This document shows, in pieces, positions 16,793 to 26,207 of a stretch of DNA of 61,583 nt (position 1 is the first letter of the stretch; each line of letters opens with the position of its first letter). Both the position numbers and the translations under genes were made by a program. This DNA is from Gracilibacillus oryzae. GTDB taxonomy: Bacteria > Bacillota > Bacilli > Bacillales > Amphibacillaceae. The notes under the pieces were generated by a model that saw only the letters and a list, made by a program, of their open reading frames with translations, had not been told where the DNA came from and ran no database searches. The stretch covers positions 7,386 through 68,968 of the forward strand of contig NZ_ML762442.1 in assembly GCF_009498735.1 (NCBI RefSeq). The letters run 5' to 3'.

Positions 16793-16805
16793 AAATAAAG
16801 AGGAT

Positions 16806-16826
16806 GGGGTAAAGAAAATTTACCCC
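16806..16826. terminator. Hairpin terminator, probably bidirectional
   Basis: 8-bp perfect stem GGGGTAAA/TTTACCCC with a 5-base loop, flanked by T-rich sequence on both strands. The region 16827-16983 to its right holds no supported gene. Confidence 0.6.
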
Positions 16827-16983
16827 TTCCTTTAATCCGGACGAATGAATTCAATGCGCCCGCATAATTTGTTTCTTGAAACAGGAACTATCACTCTCTG
16901 CTTATTTTCAGTTACCTGCTTTGGAAGATTTATTGTTTTTCCAGATTAACTATTTATGGTACGACTCAACCTCTTCCTTCTTT

Positions 16984-18222
16984 TCAATCTTCCAGCAGAA
17001 AAGCTTCGTTTAATGGAACTTCTAAATGGGCCAAACCGTAATTTTCTTTTTCAAGCTGCTTGATATGTTTTTGAATTTCAACAACCTGGTATTTTGATTG
17101 GATCAGTTCATTTTTTAACATTTCCTGATATTTTTTATGCTGAGTTTCCCATTTTTCCAGGTCTTTTATTTTTTTCTCCCATTGTTTAATCCTGTTTTGT
17201 TCTGCTTCTTTAAAGGGGATGTTCACACTTAGTAAATCCTCTACCATTTCACTTAAATAATAATTTGCTTTTCTTTCCTGATTCTTTATCTGCAGTGCTG
17301 CACCCATATTGGATACAGTTGTACTCAGTTTTGCCAATAGCTTACGTTCCGCTAAATGTGAAGACTTGGAGCGATACAATTTGCCGATTTTTTGCTGAAT
17401 TTGCTCATATGCCTGGCGATTTGCCTCAAATGACGGATTGACTTTTAATTTATCCAAGTCTGCATATTTCAAAATACTTTGCAGTGTCTTCTTTTCTAAT
17501 ATAATTTGATTCTTGGCATGGCGGATTTGCTTCTGGATCTCATTAATAATCGTTTGGTTCTCATCAAAATCGTTTTGGACGCCATCTCTTTCAATTTCCA
17601 ATTCTATTAGTTCATGATGTAAGTTGATAAAGACATCATACCGGCTTTGCCACTCACTGAGAAAAGGATCAATATTTATTTCACTTACTTCCTGGGCATT
17701 CTTTAATAAAAGAAATGCCACTACCATTTCGATGATTTTATGGCGTGAAATACTCTTCATAGCAAAACGGTTGTTTGATAGCACTCTTTTTATTATCTCT
17801 ACATCTGTTAAAACATCTATTGTGATAAGGCTATCCTGCCAAGCAGTGTTTATTTTATTCAGGTGATATTGAATAAAGAGTTGTTCTTTCTCCATATCAT
17901 CTCCAGCTTTTAATTGATTTTCTTTTGGTATCTGCTTATATGTATGATGAAATATATTAGAAGACTGGGCAAACAAGCTGTCTTGATCTGTGTACTCCAT
18001 TCCTCGCAATTTACATATTTTCGTCATTTCCAAGAAGATGTCGACATGCATTTTTTCCTCTGTTAGATCTGCCAGTTGATCTTCTTGTTCTATTCTATAT
18101 TCTGCAAATTTAGTCTGACTTAATGAAAGTATATTGCCTGGTAATTGAAATAATAAAAAATATAGCATCCTTAACTCAGAGCCTTTACAACTAACAAGGC
18201 TTTTCACAAGATGTCCATCCAT
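16984..18222 (-). CDS. Unrecognised coiled-coil protein
   Basis: A 412-residue soluble protein I do not recognise. The N-terminal ~200 residues are mixed, starting with hydrophobic MLYFLLFQLPGNIL. Residues about 205-400 are strongly heptad-like and charged (runs of E, K, Q, I, L), predicting long coiled coils as in SMC-arm or tail-fibre-like proteins. No nucleotide-binding motif is seen. The ATG at 18222 was chosen (AGGAG 8 bases upstream). It lies 108 bp downstream of the DUF4145-like gene on the same strand, and the two may act together. Confidence 0.55.
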   Translation of the reverse strand: MDGHLVKSLVSCKGSELRMLYFLLFQLPGNILSLSQTKFAEYRIEQEDQLADLTEEKMHVDIFLEMTKICKLRGMEYTDQDSLFAQSSNIFHHTYKQIPKENQLKAGDDMEKEQLFIQYHLNKINTAWQDSLITIDVLTDVEIIKRVLSNNRFAMKSISRHKIIEMVVAFLLLKNAQEVSEINIDPFLSEWQSRYDVFINLHHELIELEIERDGVQNDFDENQTIINEIQKQIRHAKNQIILEKKTLQSILKYADLDKLKVNPSFEANRQAYEQIQQKIGKLYRSKSSHLAERKLLAKLSTTVSNMGAALQIKNQERKANYYLSEMVEDLLSVNIPFKEAEQNRIKQWEKKIKDLEKWETQHKKYQEMLKNELIQSKYQVVEIQKHIKQLEKENYGLAHLEVPLNEAFLLED

Positions 18223-18330
18223 CCCCATCACTCCTATGTTGTCATGAAAATATTATACTCCATTTATTTGAAATGTATAGTACAAAAACAGTGTAATTGA
18301 CAGAATTCTTTCTTGTTTGGATATTTAATT

Positions 18331-19431
18331 TCAGCCGGAAACAGAATGGGCTTCTAACTGTTTAAAGAACTTTTCCACTGTTCCTACTCCTACCCTGTCA
18401 TATTTAGCAAGAATTAACAGTTCCTGTGGCAATTGGCCAATCTTTATGATATTATCTTCCTGCATCTGACGGAGGAAATTAGGAAACCCTTTAAAGTTAT
18501 CTTCGGTTAAAGGGATATTTGCCAAGGCTTCTGTCATGATAATATACTCTGAACGGAAAAATAGAAACAGTTCGCCAGGATGCTGGTGGATTACATGTCT
18601 GCGGATTCTTTCCTCTTCCACGAATTGAATCAGATCTTTAAATAACCACGCTTCATTCTCTTCTTTATACCGTTTTACAAGTTTGGACATTCCCTCCATT
18701 TTCGCAGGTAATTCGCTCATAATTCGTGCCTGTTGGGCTCCGCCTAATGCGATCATAAATCGTTCCGCATTCTGGAATCGCTGCGGCAGCAAAAAAGCAT
18801 CTCGAAGAAAATACGGGATTTCTATCTGTTCATTTTTATACGTTATTGTGCGGATGATCGTTTCACCTGGAATTGGTGCTGTTCTGGGTTTTGGCTTCTT
18901 TTTTGGTTCATCAGAACTTTTCACCTGATTAATTTGATCAATCAGTTTATTCTCCAGCTCTTTTAAGCGGGCATGCAGTTCCTGAATATCGTATCCATCT
19001 GCCTGTTCGATCGCAGGATCTCTATAAACTGGCACTTCTATTGTGGCAGAACCATACGTTTCCACATACCACTTGATCACAATATAAAGCGATTCCCATG
19101 CAGATAATGCCTCCGAAAAACGAAAACTTCTTGTCTGATGTGCTGCATCATTCCCTAACAGACGGATATTATTTATTGCATCACTTTGTTCTTTCATCAT
19201 AAGGTCTTGATCATTTAAATAAAGAATGCGATCATGTAACCCCTTTTTCTCATATTCTGGTATATTTTCTAAACGGAAAACATGCTCGATAACTCCTTCG
19301 ATAAAGACACGCGCATGTGTAAGCATTGTTCTGGGACTAGTAAATACACTGTATTCTAGTTCTCTGGCAATTTGGGCTAATTCATACGATATATCTTCAA
19401 GAAAATAATAAAAATAGGTTTGCTGCTTCAT
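18331..19431 (-). CDS. DUF4145-like N-terminal domain protein, unknown role
   Basis: A 366-residue protein. Residues about 1-125 match the helical DUF4145 pattern (ARVFIEGVIEHVF, LHDRILYL, NNIRLLGNDAAH), which also forms the N-terminus of some type I restriction HsdR-like and other nucleic-acid proteins. A short coiled region (about 155-175) and a basic proline/lysine linker follow, then an unrecognised C-terminal half ending in a helix-hairpin-like GVGTVEKFFKQL. AAAGG precedes the ATG. It is followed by the coiled-coil gene. A DNA- or RNA-linked role is only an inference. Confidence 0.55.
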   Translation of the reverse strand: MKQQTYFYYFLEDISYELAQIARELEYSVFTSPRTMLTHARVFIEGVIEHVFRLENIPEYEKKGLHDRILYLNDQDLMMKEQSDAINNIRLLGNDAAHQTRSFRFSEALSAWESLYIVIKWYVETYGSATIEVPVYRDPAIEQADGYDIQELHARLKELENKLIDQINQVKSSDEPKKKPKPRTAPIPGETIIRTITYKNEQIEIPYFLRDAFLLPQRFQNAERFMIALGGAQQARIMSELPAKMEGMSKLVKRYKEENEAWLFKDLIQFVEEERIRRHVIHQHPGELFLFFRSEYIIMTEALANIPLTEDNFKGFPNFLRQMQEDNIIKIGQLPQELLILAKYDRVGVGTVEKFFKQLEAHSVSG

Positions 19432-19472
19432 TTCATCTTACCTTTCGCTTAGATTGAGTCTTTTAAACAAAG

Positions 19473-19503
19473 AAAAGCAACTACCAAAAAGATAGTTACT
19501 TTT
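19473..19503 (-). terminator. Terminator after the pseudouridine synthase gene
   Basis: Stem AAAAG(c)AACTA / TAGTT(a)CTTTT with one internal mismatch, ending in T-rich sequence on the minus strand. Confidence 0.6.
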
Positions 19504-19511
19504 CCATCTTA

Positions 19512-20189
19512 CTATATTGCCTCCCACAAATTCCATGGATACTGATTCGGCGGGATTGAGTCACAATACGTTTCTTCTTTTTTTACTGGATGGTCAAATC
19601 CGATACAATGGGACCATAAAGCAATTTGCTGTCCGGCTTTATTCCTTTTCGCACCATACTTTTGATCACCATAGAGCGGTAACCCTCTTGAAGCAAATTG
19701 CACTCTGATCTGGTGTGGTCGTCCTGTATGCAAGTTTATTTTGACAAGACTCAGATTACCGGAAGTTTCCAGAACCTGATAGTCAAGAACTGCTTTTTTG
19801 GCTTTTTCTTCCTTTTCAGAAGCTGTTCTTACGATATTTTCCTGTCTATCTTTAACTAGAAAATCTTCTAATCTCGCAAACTTTTTGCTTGGCAAACCGC
19901 GAACCACCGCTAAATATTGTTTGGTGACAGCATTCCTGCGAATCTGATCAGATAAACGCGAGGCCGCTTTTGATGTTTTGGCAAATACCATTGCCCCGCC
20001 AACAGGACGGTCCAGACGGTGGACTAATGCTAAATAAACATTACCAGGCTTCTGATAACGTTCTTTGATATCTTGTTTCAATAAGTTCAATAGATCCTCA
20101 TCTTGTGAGCGATCTGCCTGAACCGGAACATTTACCGGCTTCTCCACTACAAGCAGATGGTTATCCTCATGCAGAATCGGAATCTCCAT
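19512..20189 (-). CDS. RluA-family RNA pseudouridine synthase
   Basis: A 225-residue enzyme that converts uridine to pseudouridine in rRNA or tRNA. The catalytic motif LVHRLDRPVGG contains the essential Asp. Other family blocks are GRPHQIRVQFA and an early VVEKPVNVPV. There is no N-terminal S4 domain, so it is the short single-domain form rather than an RluD/YlyB type. AAGGAG lies about ten bases before the ATG. It appears to be transcribed alone. Confidence 0.88.
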   Translation of the reverse strand: MEIPILHEDNHLLVVEKPVNVPVQADRSQDEDLLNLLKQDIKERYQKPGNVYLALVHRLDRPVGGAMVFAKTSKAASRLSDQIRRNAVTKQYLAVVRGLPSKKFARLEDFLVKDRQENIVRTASEKEEKAKKAVLDYQVLETSGNLSLVKINLHTGRPHQIRVQFASRGLPLYGDQKYGAKRNKAGQQIALWSHCIGFDHPVKKEETYCDSIPPNQYPWNLWEAI

Positions 20190-20433
20190 ATTACCAAGAC
20201 TCCTTTATTTAAATTGTTATCTTTATCATAACATACAATGCTGGACTGCGGGAAGTTGGGGGATATTGGGAATGAGTGTGCAGAATACAGCTTTTCATAA
20301 ATGAATCTTCAATTAACGATTTTCCTGGCAACAACTGATTATTAGCAAAGCCTTTGTGTATTCGATATACAAGGGTTAACCACACTGTAATTAAAATGGT
20401 TTTACCTACAATATGTTTTTCAAAGTATTCATC

Positions 20434-20817
20434 TTATTTTTTCTCAGATTCGAAGGGAATCAATGACAACACTGAGAACAATACAAAAATTAAATATAAA
20501 GACTTTAATTCAAAAATTTTTAATACCCAGATATCAACGCAACCTATTAAAATTAAACCTACCATATTAAATAAAACAAAAGATATTAATTTATTATCCA
20601 TTTTCTTCGTTATATAAATATTAATAGGTAATACACAACCAATAGTAAATAAATAGATTGTAAAAAAGACCATTGTAACGATCACTAGATTTTCAAACGT
20701 CGTAAAGTGAATTAAATCTGGTCCCGAAGTTCCTTCAATGAATTGAATGCTTAACGTGGTAACTAAAGCTACTACTATCGGTAATAAAATTAGCTTTATT
20801 TTAAAGTTTTTATTCAT
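20434..20817 (-). CDS. Small four-helix membrane protein, unknown
   Basis: A 127-residue protein with four hydrophobic segments (about 8-24, 42-62, 72-92, 98-115) and a charged C-terminus. GAGG precedes the ATG. I recognise no family. It is more AT-rich than its neighbours. The gap 20190-20433 upstream of rluA shows no supported feature. Confidence 0.5.
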   Translation of the reverse strand: MNKNFKIKLILLPIVVALVTTLSIQFIEGTSGPDLIHFTTFENLVIVTMVFFTIYLFTIGCVLPINIYITKKMDNKLISFVLFNMVGLILIGCVDIWVLKIFELKSLYLIFVLFSVLSLIPFESEKK

Positions 20818-20980
20818 TAAATATACCTCAATTAGTTTTTATAAACCAGTACAGACGGACTGGTATATAAAAACAATTATAGTAAAAATTATATAAAACA
20901 TCAATCTGAAAATCTTTTTATCAACCGTAATAGTCATTTCCATAGACAGATGGAACACGGCTTTTTCCATTATTACTGGA

Positions 20981-22225
20981 ATGGGAGTAGTCTCTCCTCT
21001 GGGAAACAATGTCCAGACATTTTGGAATAATTTAATCAATGGAAAGTCTGGTATTTCCTCAATTGATACATTTGATGTGACGGATCATAAGGCAAAGATT
21101 GCTGGGATCATTCGTGATTTTGATGCGGAAAAAATATTGGGAAAGAGCGAAGCAAGGCGGTTAGACCGTTTTTCCCAATTTGCCTTGGCTGCAGCTGAAG
21201 AAGCTTGGGAAGATGCGAAGTTAGATCTTAATAATATCGATGCAGAAAGGCTAGGTGTCTATGTGGGATCTGGTATTGGGGGAATAGAAACATTAATTGA
21301 GAATATTGATACTCTCAGACAGAAGGGACCAAGAAGGGTCAGCCCCACTTTAGTACCTGCCATGATTTCCAATGCAGCTGCTGCTCAGATTAGTATTAAA
21401 TGGAATGCAATGGGGCCTTCAATGTCACCTGTATCTGCATGTGCAATCGGAAACACCGCCATAGGAGAAGCTTTTAGACTTATTCGCTCTGGCGAAGCGG
21501 ACGTCGTGTTTGCTGGCGGAACAGAAGCTGCAATAACAGATTTATCCATGGCAAGCTTTGGGAACGCTACTGCATTATCTCAAAGAAACAATGACCCTGA
21601 GAAGGCTAGTCGTCCATTTGATCAAGCTCGGGATGGGTTTGTCATGTCGGAAGGTGCTGGAATTTTGATCTTAGAATCTTTAACTCATGCACTAAGAAGA
21701 AAAGCTAAGATTTATTCGGAAGTTATTGGCTATGGTGCAAGTTCAGACGCACACCATATTGTAGCTACACACCCAGAAGGTAAAGGGGCTTTTAATGCGA
21801 TGAGGTCAGCTATAAGAAATGCTAATATATCACCTGATGAAGTGAATGTGATCAGTGCCCATGCAACAAGTACAAAAGTTGGTGACATATCTGAGACAAA
21901 AGCAATGAAGCAGCTGTTTGGAGAAAAAGCATATCAGATTCCTGTAACTGCTAATAAGTCTATGCTAGGTCATATGTTAGGGGCAGCTGGCGGAGTGGAA
22001 GCAATTGCTTTAGCAATGAGCTTGAAGGAAGGGATAATACCTCCAACGATCAACTTGGAAAATCCTGATCCTTCATGTGACCTGGACTACGTGCCAACTG
22101 TTGCGCGGCAAATGAACATGAAAACAGGTTTATCTAACTCGTTTGGTTTTGGTGGGCATAATGCTGCTGTTATTTTAAAGAAATATGAGGATGAAACGAT
22201 CTGTTCAAATAAAGTGAAACTTTGA
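20981..22225 (+). CDS. FabF-type 3-oxoacyl-ACP synthase paralogue, start disrupted
   Basis: A condensing enzyme of the KAS II type, length near the usual 413. The Cys-His-His triad is intact: SACAIGN (around residue 155), SAHATSTK and GHMLGAAGG. The frame starts inside the conserved first strand, and no start with a ribosome site is in frame. Removing one T from the T5 run at 20962-20966 would join an ATG at 20950, giving MEHGFSIITGMGVV. Hence it is either a frameshifted gene or a sequencing error. It stands alone without fab neighbours. Its last codons and stop (KL-TGA) fall inside repeat B at 22209. Confidence 0.75.
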   Translation: MGVVSPLGNNVQTFWNNLINGKSGISSIDTFDVTDHKAKIAGIIRDFDAEKILGKSEARRLDRFSQFALAAAEEAWEDAKLDLNNIDAERLGVYVGSGIGGIETLIENIDTLRQKGPRRVSPTLVPAMISNAAAAQISIKWNAMGPSMSPVSACAIGNTAIGEAFRLIRSGEADVVFAGGTEAAITDLSMASFGNATALSQRNNDPEKASRPFDQARDGFVMSEGAGILILESLTHALRRKAKIYSEVIGYGASSDAHHIVATHPEGKGAFNAMRSAIRNANISPDEVNVISAHATSTKVGDISETKAMKQLFGEKAYQIPVTANKSMLGHMLGAAGGVEAIALAMSLKEGIIPPTINLENPDPSCDLDYVPTVARQMNMKTGLSNSFGFGGHNAAVILKKYEDETICSNKVKL

Positions 22226-22350
22226 TCAGTGGGGGTTTTTGCATCCCCCACTAATCAATAGCTTTTGTTTATCCCCCGCTTACTTTCTTCGTGTTATTTG
22301 AAGAAATCTTTAAGTTTAAGGTATTAAAGACGGTTGGCGCTGTGATTAAG
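22209..22350 (+). repeat. Dispersed repeat B, copy overlapping the fabF 3' end
   Basis: ATAAAGTGAAACTTTGATCA, hairpin AGTGGGGG/CCCCCACT, GTTTATCCCCC, CTTACTTTCTTCGTGTTA, and right end AAAGACGGTTGGCGCTGTGA. It is shortened in the middle relative to the copy at 14538. It supplies the fabF-like gene's final codons and stop, and ends 8 bp from the citA stop codon. Confidence 0.8.
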
Positions 22351-22358
22351 TTAACTTA

Positions 22359-23450
22359 TTATTTCAACTTAACAGGCCCAGTGTATTCAGACAGTGGACG
22401 AAAGATTCGATTATTTTCTGCCTGTTCCAGAACGTGTGCACACCACCCTGCTGCTCTGCTTGCAGTAAAAGTTGGAGTGTAAAGCATTTCTGGTAAATCA
22501 ACTGCTCTAAATACTGCCGCTGCATAAAACTCTACATTGGTATAAAGCTTTCTACCTGGTTTGTATTCCTCGAGCAAGGTAATAGCAGTATTTTCAACAT
22601 GTCTGGCAATCGCGAACCAGTCATCCTCTGTTGATAAATCGCCCGTAATATCTCTTAGTGCTACAGATCTTGGATCATTCGTTTTATATACTCGATGTCC
22701 AAATCCCATCAGTTTTTGACGGTTCTCCAGTGCCTTCCTTAGCCAAGGTTCCGCATTGTCTATTGTCCCTATATCATGTAACATCTTCATCACTTCAGAT
22801 GGTGCCCCGCCATGTAAAGGACCTTTCATTGCACCAATTGCGCCTGTGATTGCAGAGAAAAGATCAGACTCTGTTGATGTAATCACTCTTGATGTAAAAG
22901 TTGCTGCATTCATGCCATGTTCTGCTGTCAGTACAAAATAGGCATTAAGTGCCCTAACATGGGAGGCTTTCGGCAGCTCTCCTTTCATCATATATAAATA
23001 GTTGGCAACATGATCAAGATCTTGTTTTGGCGGGATAGGATCCAGATTATTCACTTGTCGATAGCGGTAAGTCAGAATGCTAGGTATAATGGCAATGATT
23101 CTGATTGCTTCTTCCACTGTTGGCGGCCATGCAGGTTGAGACTCCATTGCAGAAATGCAAGTTCGTAACACAGCCATCATTTCCATCTCTTCCGGTAAAT
23201 CGTTCATAAGGTTTTTTAATCGTTCTGATAATTGCCTTTCTTTTGCTAACTTATCTTTGAGTTGCCTTAACTCCAATGGTTCTGGCAATCTTCCATATAA
23301 AAGCAGATGGACTGCTTCCTCAAAGTTATACTGTTTTGCTAATTGATCTGCATGATATCCACGAAAAATCAGCTTCCCGTTATCACCATCTATATCACTC
23401 AATTTGGTTTGTACTGCTACAACTCCCTCGAGACCTGGGCGAAAATTCAT
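22359..23450 (-). CDS. citA: Citrate synthase, CitA type
   Basis: A 363-residue citrate synthase that condenses oxaloacetate and acetyl-CoA. Active-site blocks: KGPLHGGAPSEV and MGFGHRVYKTNDPR supply the two histidines, and TNVEFYAAAVFR holds an acidic residue that is Glu where most citrate synthases have Asp; I believe this is also the case in Bacillus CitA. Divergent from a LysR gene, exactly as citA/citR in B. subtilis, which supports the minor (CitA) rather than the main (CitZ) enzyme. GGGGAGG precedes the ATG. Confidence 0.9.
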   Translation of the reverse strand: MNFRPGLEGVVAVQTKLSDIDGDNGKLIFRGYHADQLAKQYNFEEAVHLLLYGRLPEPLELRQLKDKLAKERQLSERLKNLMNDLPEEMEMMAVLRTCISAMESQPAWPPTVEEAIRIIAIIPSILTYRYRQVNNLDPIPPKQDLDHVANYLYMMKGELPKASHVRALNAYFVLTAEHGMNAATFTSRVITSTESDLFSAITGAIGAMKGPLHGGAPSEVMKMLHDIGTIDNAEPWLRKALENRQKLMGFGHRVYKTNDPRSVALRDITGDLSTEDDWFAIARHVENTAITLLEEYKPGRKLYTNVEFYAAAVFRAVDLPEMLYTPTFTASRAAGWCAHVLEQAENNRIFRPLSEYTGPVKLK

Positions 23451-23566
23451 GAAAAATAACCTCCCCTATTAATGATTGATTTTAGTTTACAGGAGAATTA
23501 TCATTATGAATATTAGTTAATTTATTTATAATTGATAAGAATTCATAATTAATTGGAGATGAGAAG

Positions 23567-24448
23567 ATGAATATACATTGGCTTCGAACATTTGTAACAG
23601 CTGCAAAAAATGAGAACTTCAGGCAAACAGCGGAAGAGTTATTTTTGGCTCAACCAACTGTGACAACACATATTAAACAGCTTGAGAAAAACTTCCACAC
23701 AAAGTTTTTCCGCCGATCTGGGCGTAATATCGTGCTAACAGAAGCAGGACATCGCTTCCTCCCACATGCAAATCTTATTTTATCCGCCTATGAAGAAGGA
23801 GCCCATGACTTAACATCATGGCATCAGGGCTATAAAAAAACACTGACATTAGCTGTTTCTCCGATCCTCGCTGCTTCCGTTCTTCCCTATATTATCAGAC
23901 AGTTTATGGAGCGTTATCAGGAGATCGAAGTGATCGTACAGGTGTGCGAATCCAGTGATATTGGTGAAATGATAGAAAAAGGAGAAGCGGATATAGGATT
24001 ATCAAGGATGCATCCAATTCAAACAACATTAACAAATCAAAAAATCATGGAAGAGGATGTGGTTTGTGTATGCCCGCATGATGGCGGTGACATGGAAAGC
24101 AGTCCACCAATCGATCTGGATTTCCTGATTGAAACACAGACATTATTTACTTTTAATCATCCCGAATATTGGGACAGCCTTTTAGCTGCAATAAGGGGAA
24201 AGCATCAGAGAATACGGACAATGATCGTTTCACAGGTGCATATTACCAAAAGATTTATCGAGGAGGGTTTGGGTTTTTCTTTTCTGCCGAAATCGGCGGT
24301 AAGACGGGAACTTATGGAAGGACGAATGCTTGAAGCCGACACACCGGGAATTCGTTTACCAAGGGCATCAACCTATATCATAACCCGCGGCGAATCGAAA
24401 GAAACGAGCATGTTCCAGACATTTTTAAGAGAATATTTTTCCTATTAG
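23567..24448 (+). CDS. citR: LysR-type regulator, CitR-like
   Basis: A 293-residue LTTR. The N-terminal winged helix-turn-helix (residues 1-60: WLRTFVTAAKNENFRQTAE, LAQPTVTTHIKQLE) is followed by an effector-binding domain. It is divergent from citA across 116 bp containing an A/T-rich palindrome around GAATTC (near 23540) that could be its operator. By synteny it should repress citA. GGAG lies upstream of the ATG. It is followed by repeat A2, then the convergent MetE-like gene. Confidence 0.82.
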   Translation: MNIHWLRTFVTAAKNENFRQTAEELFLAQPTVTTHIKQLEKNFHTKFFRRSGRNIVLTEAGHRFLPHANLILSAYEEGAHDLTSWHQGYKKTLTLAVSPILAASVLPYIIRQFMERYQEIEVIVQVCESSDIGEMIEKGEADIGLSRMHPIQTTLTNQKIMEEDVVCVCPHDGGDMESSPPIDLDFLIETQTLFTFNHPEYWDSLLAAIRGKHQRIRTMIVSQVHITKRFIEEGLGFSFLPKSAVRRELMEGRMLEADTPGIRLPRASTYIITRGESKETSMFQTFLREYFSY

Positions 24449-24536
24449 TCTGTTTTAAAAAACAAGCTTGTATTGAGGCTTTGAACTTTGTGAACATATT
24501 TCCTATGTTGTTGCTAGCTAGGTAAAGCAAAAAGAG

Positions 24537-24800
24537 CATGGGACATAACTAAAATATACGAATGATACTATAATGCAGAAAATGTACGCACATAATAAGC
24601 GTAGTCAAAATACTAAGCTCATGCGGGAACAGCGCGAGCCGAAGATCCCGCAGGAAAGCGGGATTTGCTTTCCGAGGAAGCTAAGGCCGTGCCCGCGGTA
24701 AAGAAGACACTACGAAAGCTTAGTGTGCTGGAGTAGATGTCGCACTTATGCCTGTGGTGAAAGCGAAGTATTTTGACGGAGCGAAATATGAACCAGTTTT
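24537..24800. repeat. Dispersed intergenic repeat A, copy 2
   Basis: It begins with ATGGGACATAAC, matching TTGGGACATAAC of copy 1. Its core (24689-24775) is the reverse complement of copy 1's core at 2336-2419. An additional internal hairpin ATCCCGC/GCGGGAT lies at 24645-24664. The right border is uncertain, since no TGTCCC terminus is seen. No open reading frame. It occupies most of the 466-bp gap after citR. Confidence 0.65.
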
Positions 24801-24815
24801 TTCATGAACAAAAAT

Positions 24816-24844
24816 CCGGACACGCTATTGAATGTCCGGGTTTT
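24816..24844. terminator. Bidirectional terminator
   Basis: CCGGACA/TGTCCGG stem (24816-24822, 24833-24839) followed by GTTTT on the plus strand and TTTTTG on the minus strand. It sits between citR and the convergent MetE-like gene. Confidence 0.75.
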
Positions 24845-24914
24845 GATACGTACAATATAGTTTTGTTTCAGCCTCTACACCTATTAACAACATTTTTATA
24901 TTGCAGACAAAAAA

Positions 24915-26030
24915 TTATCTGTTAGAACTCCAAATCTCATTCGCTAAGTCCACGATATATTTTAATTTATTCCACTGGTCTTCTTCTGTTAATAAATTCC
25001 CGTGGTGTGTGGAAGCAAATCCACATTGCGGGCTTAAGCAAAGCTGCTCTAAAGGAACATATTGAGTCGCTTCCTCTACACGTTTTTTAATTTGCTCTTT
25101 GTTCTCTAATTCTCCTGTTTTTGAAGTAATCAGACCTAGCACCACTTTTGCACCGTCATTCGGGATATGGCCTAATGGTTTGAAACCGCCAGAACGATCA
25201 TCATCATATTCCAGGAAAAAGCCATCCACTTTTTCTTTGGCGAATAATGTTGGGGCGATCAGATCATAGCTTCCTTCAAATGCCCAGTTTGAACGGTAGT
25301 TCCCACGGCATAAATGCGTTGTCACAGTTAAGTCACTTGGCTTGTCTTCAAGCACACCATTGACTACACGCAAAGCCAGATCAATTAAGAAATCTCTTGA
25401 AAATTCGCCATCATTAAATGGAATATCAGGTGAAGATAAACCAGCAATATATACATCATCAAACTGAAGGTAACGAACACCAGCATCATAGAATGCTTTC
25501 ACTGCATCGCGATACGCCTGGATCACGTCGTTTGCATAATTTTCAATATCCGGATAAATGGATTCATCACGGATTCCGATATTGAATAACTGGTTCGGAC
25601 TTGGAATCGTTTGTTTCGCTACCGCACGGCCACCAACAATTTCATTAAACTCTTTGAAATCCTGGATAAAAGGATGATCTGGGTTGAAAGAAATTTTTCC
25701 AGTATTGCGAACATTGTATTTTTCTGTTTCTTCCTCATTATTGAAGATATAACCAACTTCCGGAACATATCCTTCAATGCCGTTTAAATGCTCAAGAAAA
25801 TCAGTATGCCAGAAACGGCGGCGAAATTCTCCATCTGTTACAAGTTCTAAACCTACTTCAATTTGTTTATCTACAATATGTGCAATTGCTTTATTTTCCA
25901 CTTCGCGTAATTGTTCTGCTGAAATGCTGCCTTCCTGAAAATCTTTTCTTGCTTGTAATAGATTTTCTGGTCTTAATAGACTTCCTACATGATCTGCTTT
26001 GAATGGTCCTGTGATAGTTTTTGTTGTCAT
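24915..26030 (-). CDS. MetE-like cobalamin-independent methyltransferase (YxjG/YxjH family)
   Basis: A 371-residue protein of the C-terminal MetE type, transferring a methyl group in methionine synthesis or salvage. It begins with the family block VGSLLRPENL and TDGEFRRRFWH. The zinc-thiolate ligands lie in THLCRGNYRSNW and CLSPQCGFAS. It lacks the N-terminal half of full MetE, as in YxjG/YxjH. It is preceded by a SAM-I riboswitch with a transcription terminator, so it is expressed when SAM is scarce. A second paralogue at 38849-39982 has no riboswitch. Confidence 0.9.
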   Translation of the reverse strand: MTTKTITGPFKADHVGSLLRPENLLQARKDFQEGSISAEQLREVENKAIAHIVDKQIEVGLELVTDGEFRRRFWHTDFLEHLNGIEGYVPEVGYIFNNEEETEKYNVRNTGKISFNPDHPFIQDFKEFNEIVGGRAVAKQTIPSPNQLFNIGIRDESIYPDIENYANDVIQAYRDAVKAFYDAGVRYLQFDDVYIAGLSSPDIPFNDGEFSRDFLIDLALRVVNGVLEDKPSDLTVTTHLCRGNYRSNWAFEGSYDLIAPTLFAKEKVDGFFLEYDDDRSGGFKPLGHIPNDGAKVVLGLITSKTGELENKEQIKKRVEEATQYVPLEQLCLSPQCGFASTHHGNLLTEEDQWNKLKYIVDLANEIWSSNR

Positions 26031-26165
26031 TTTTCATTCTCCTCTTTTGCTATAAATTATTCGCTCGTCATTTAGCGAATGTGTTAGTTTTTCAGATACT
26101 TGGTACTTGAAAATTATTACTGCGTCGGTTTACTTCGTTGCTAAAAATTCATGCTCTCCTTACAT

Positions 26166-26194
26166 AAAAAAGGCCTTCTAAGAAGAAGGCCTTT
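26166..26194 (-). terminator. Riboswitch-controlled terminator
   Basis: 11-bp stem AAAGGCCTTCT/AGAAGGCCTTT followed by a T-run on the minus strand. It forms the expression platform of the S-box leader, about 135 nt before the start codon. Confidence 0.88.
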
Positions 26195-26207
26195 AGTTAA
26201 TAAAAGT

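Noticed and set aside
16832-16945. 37-codon minus-strand frame (TINLPKQVTENKQRVIVPV) after the coiled-coil gene
   Set aside because: Protein-like composition but preceded by a stop with no usable start codon or ribosome site.
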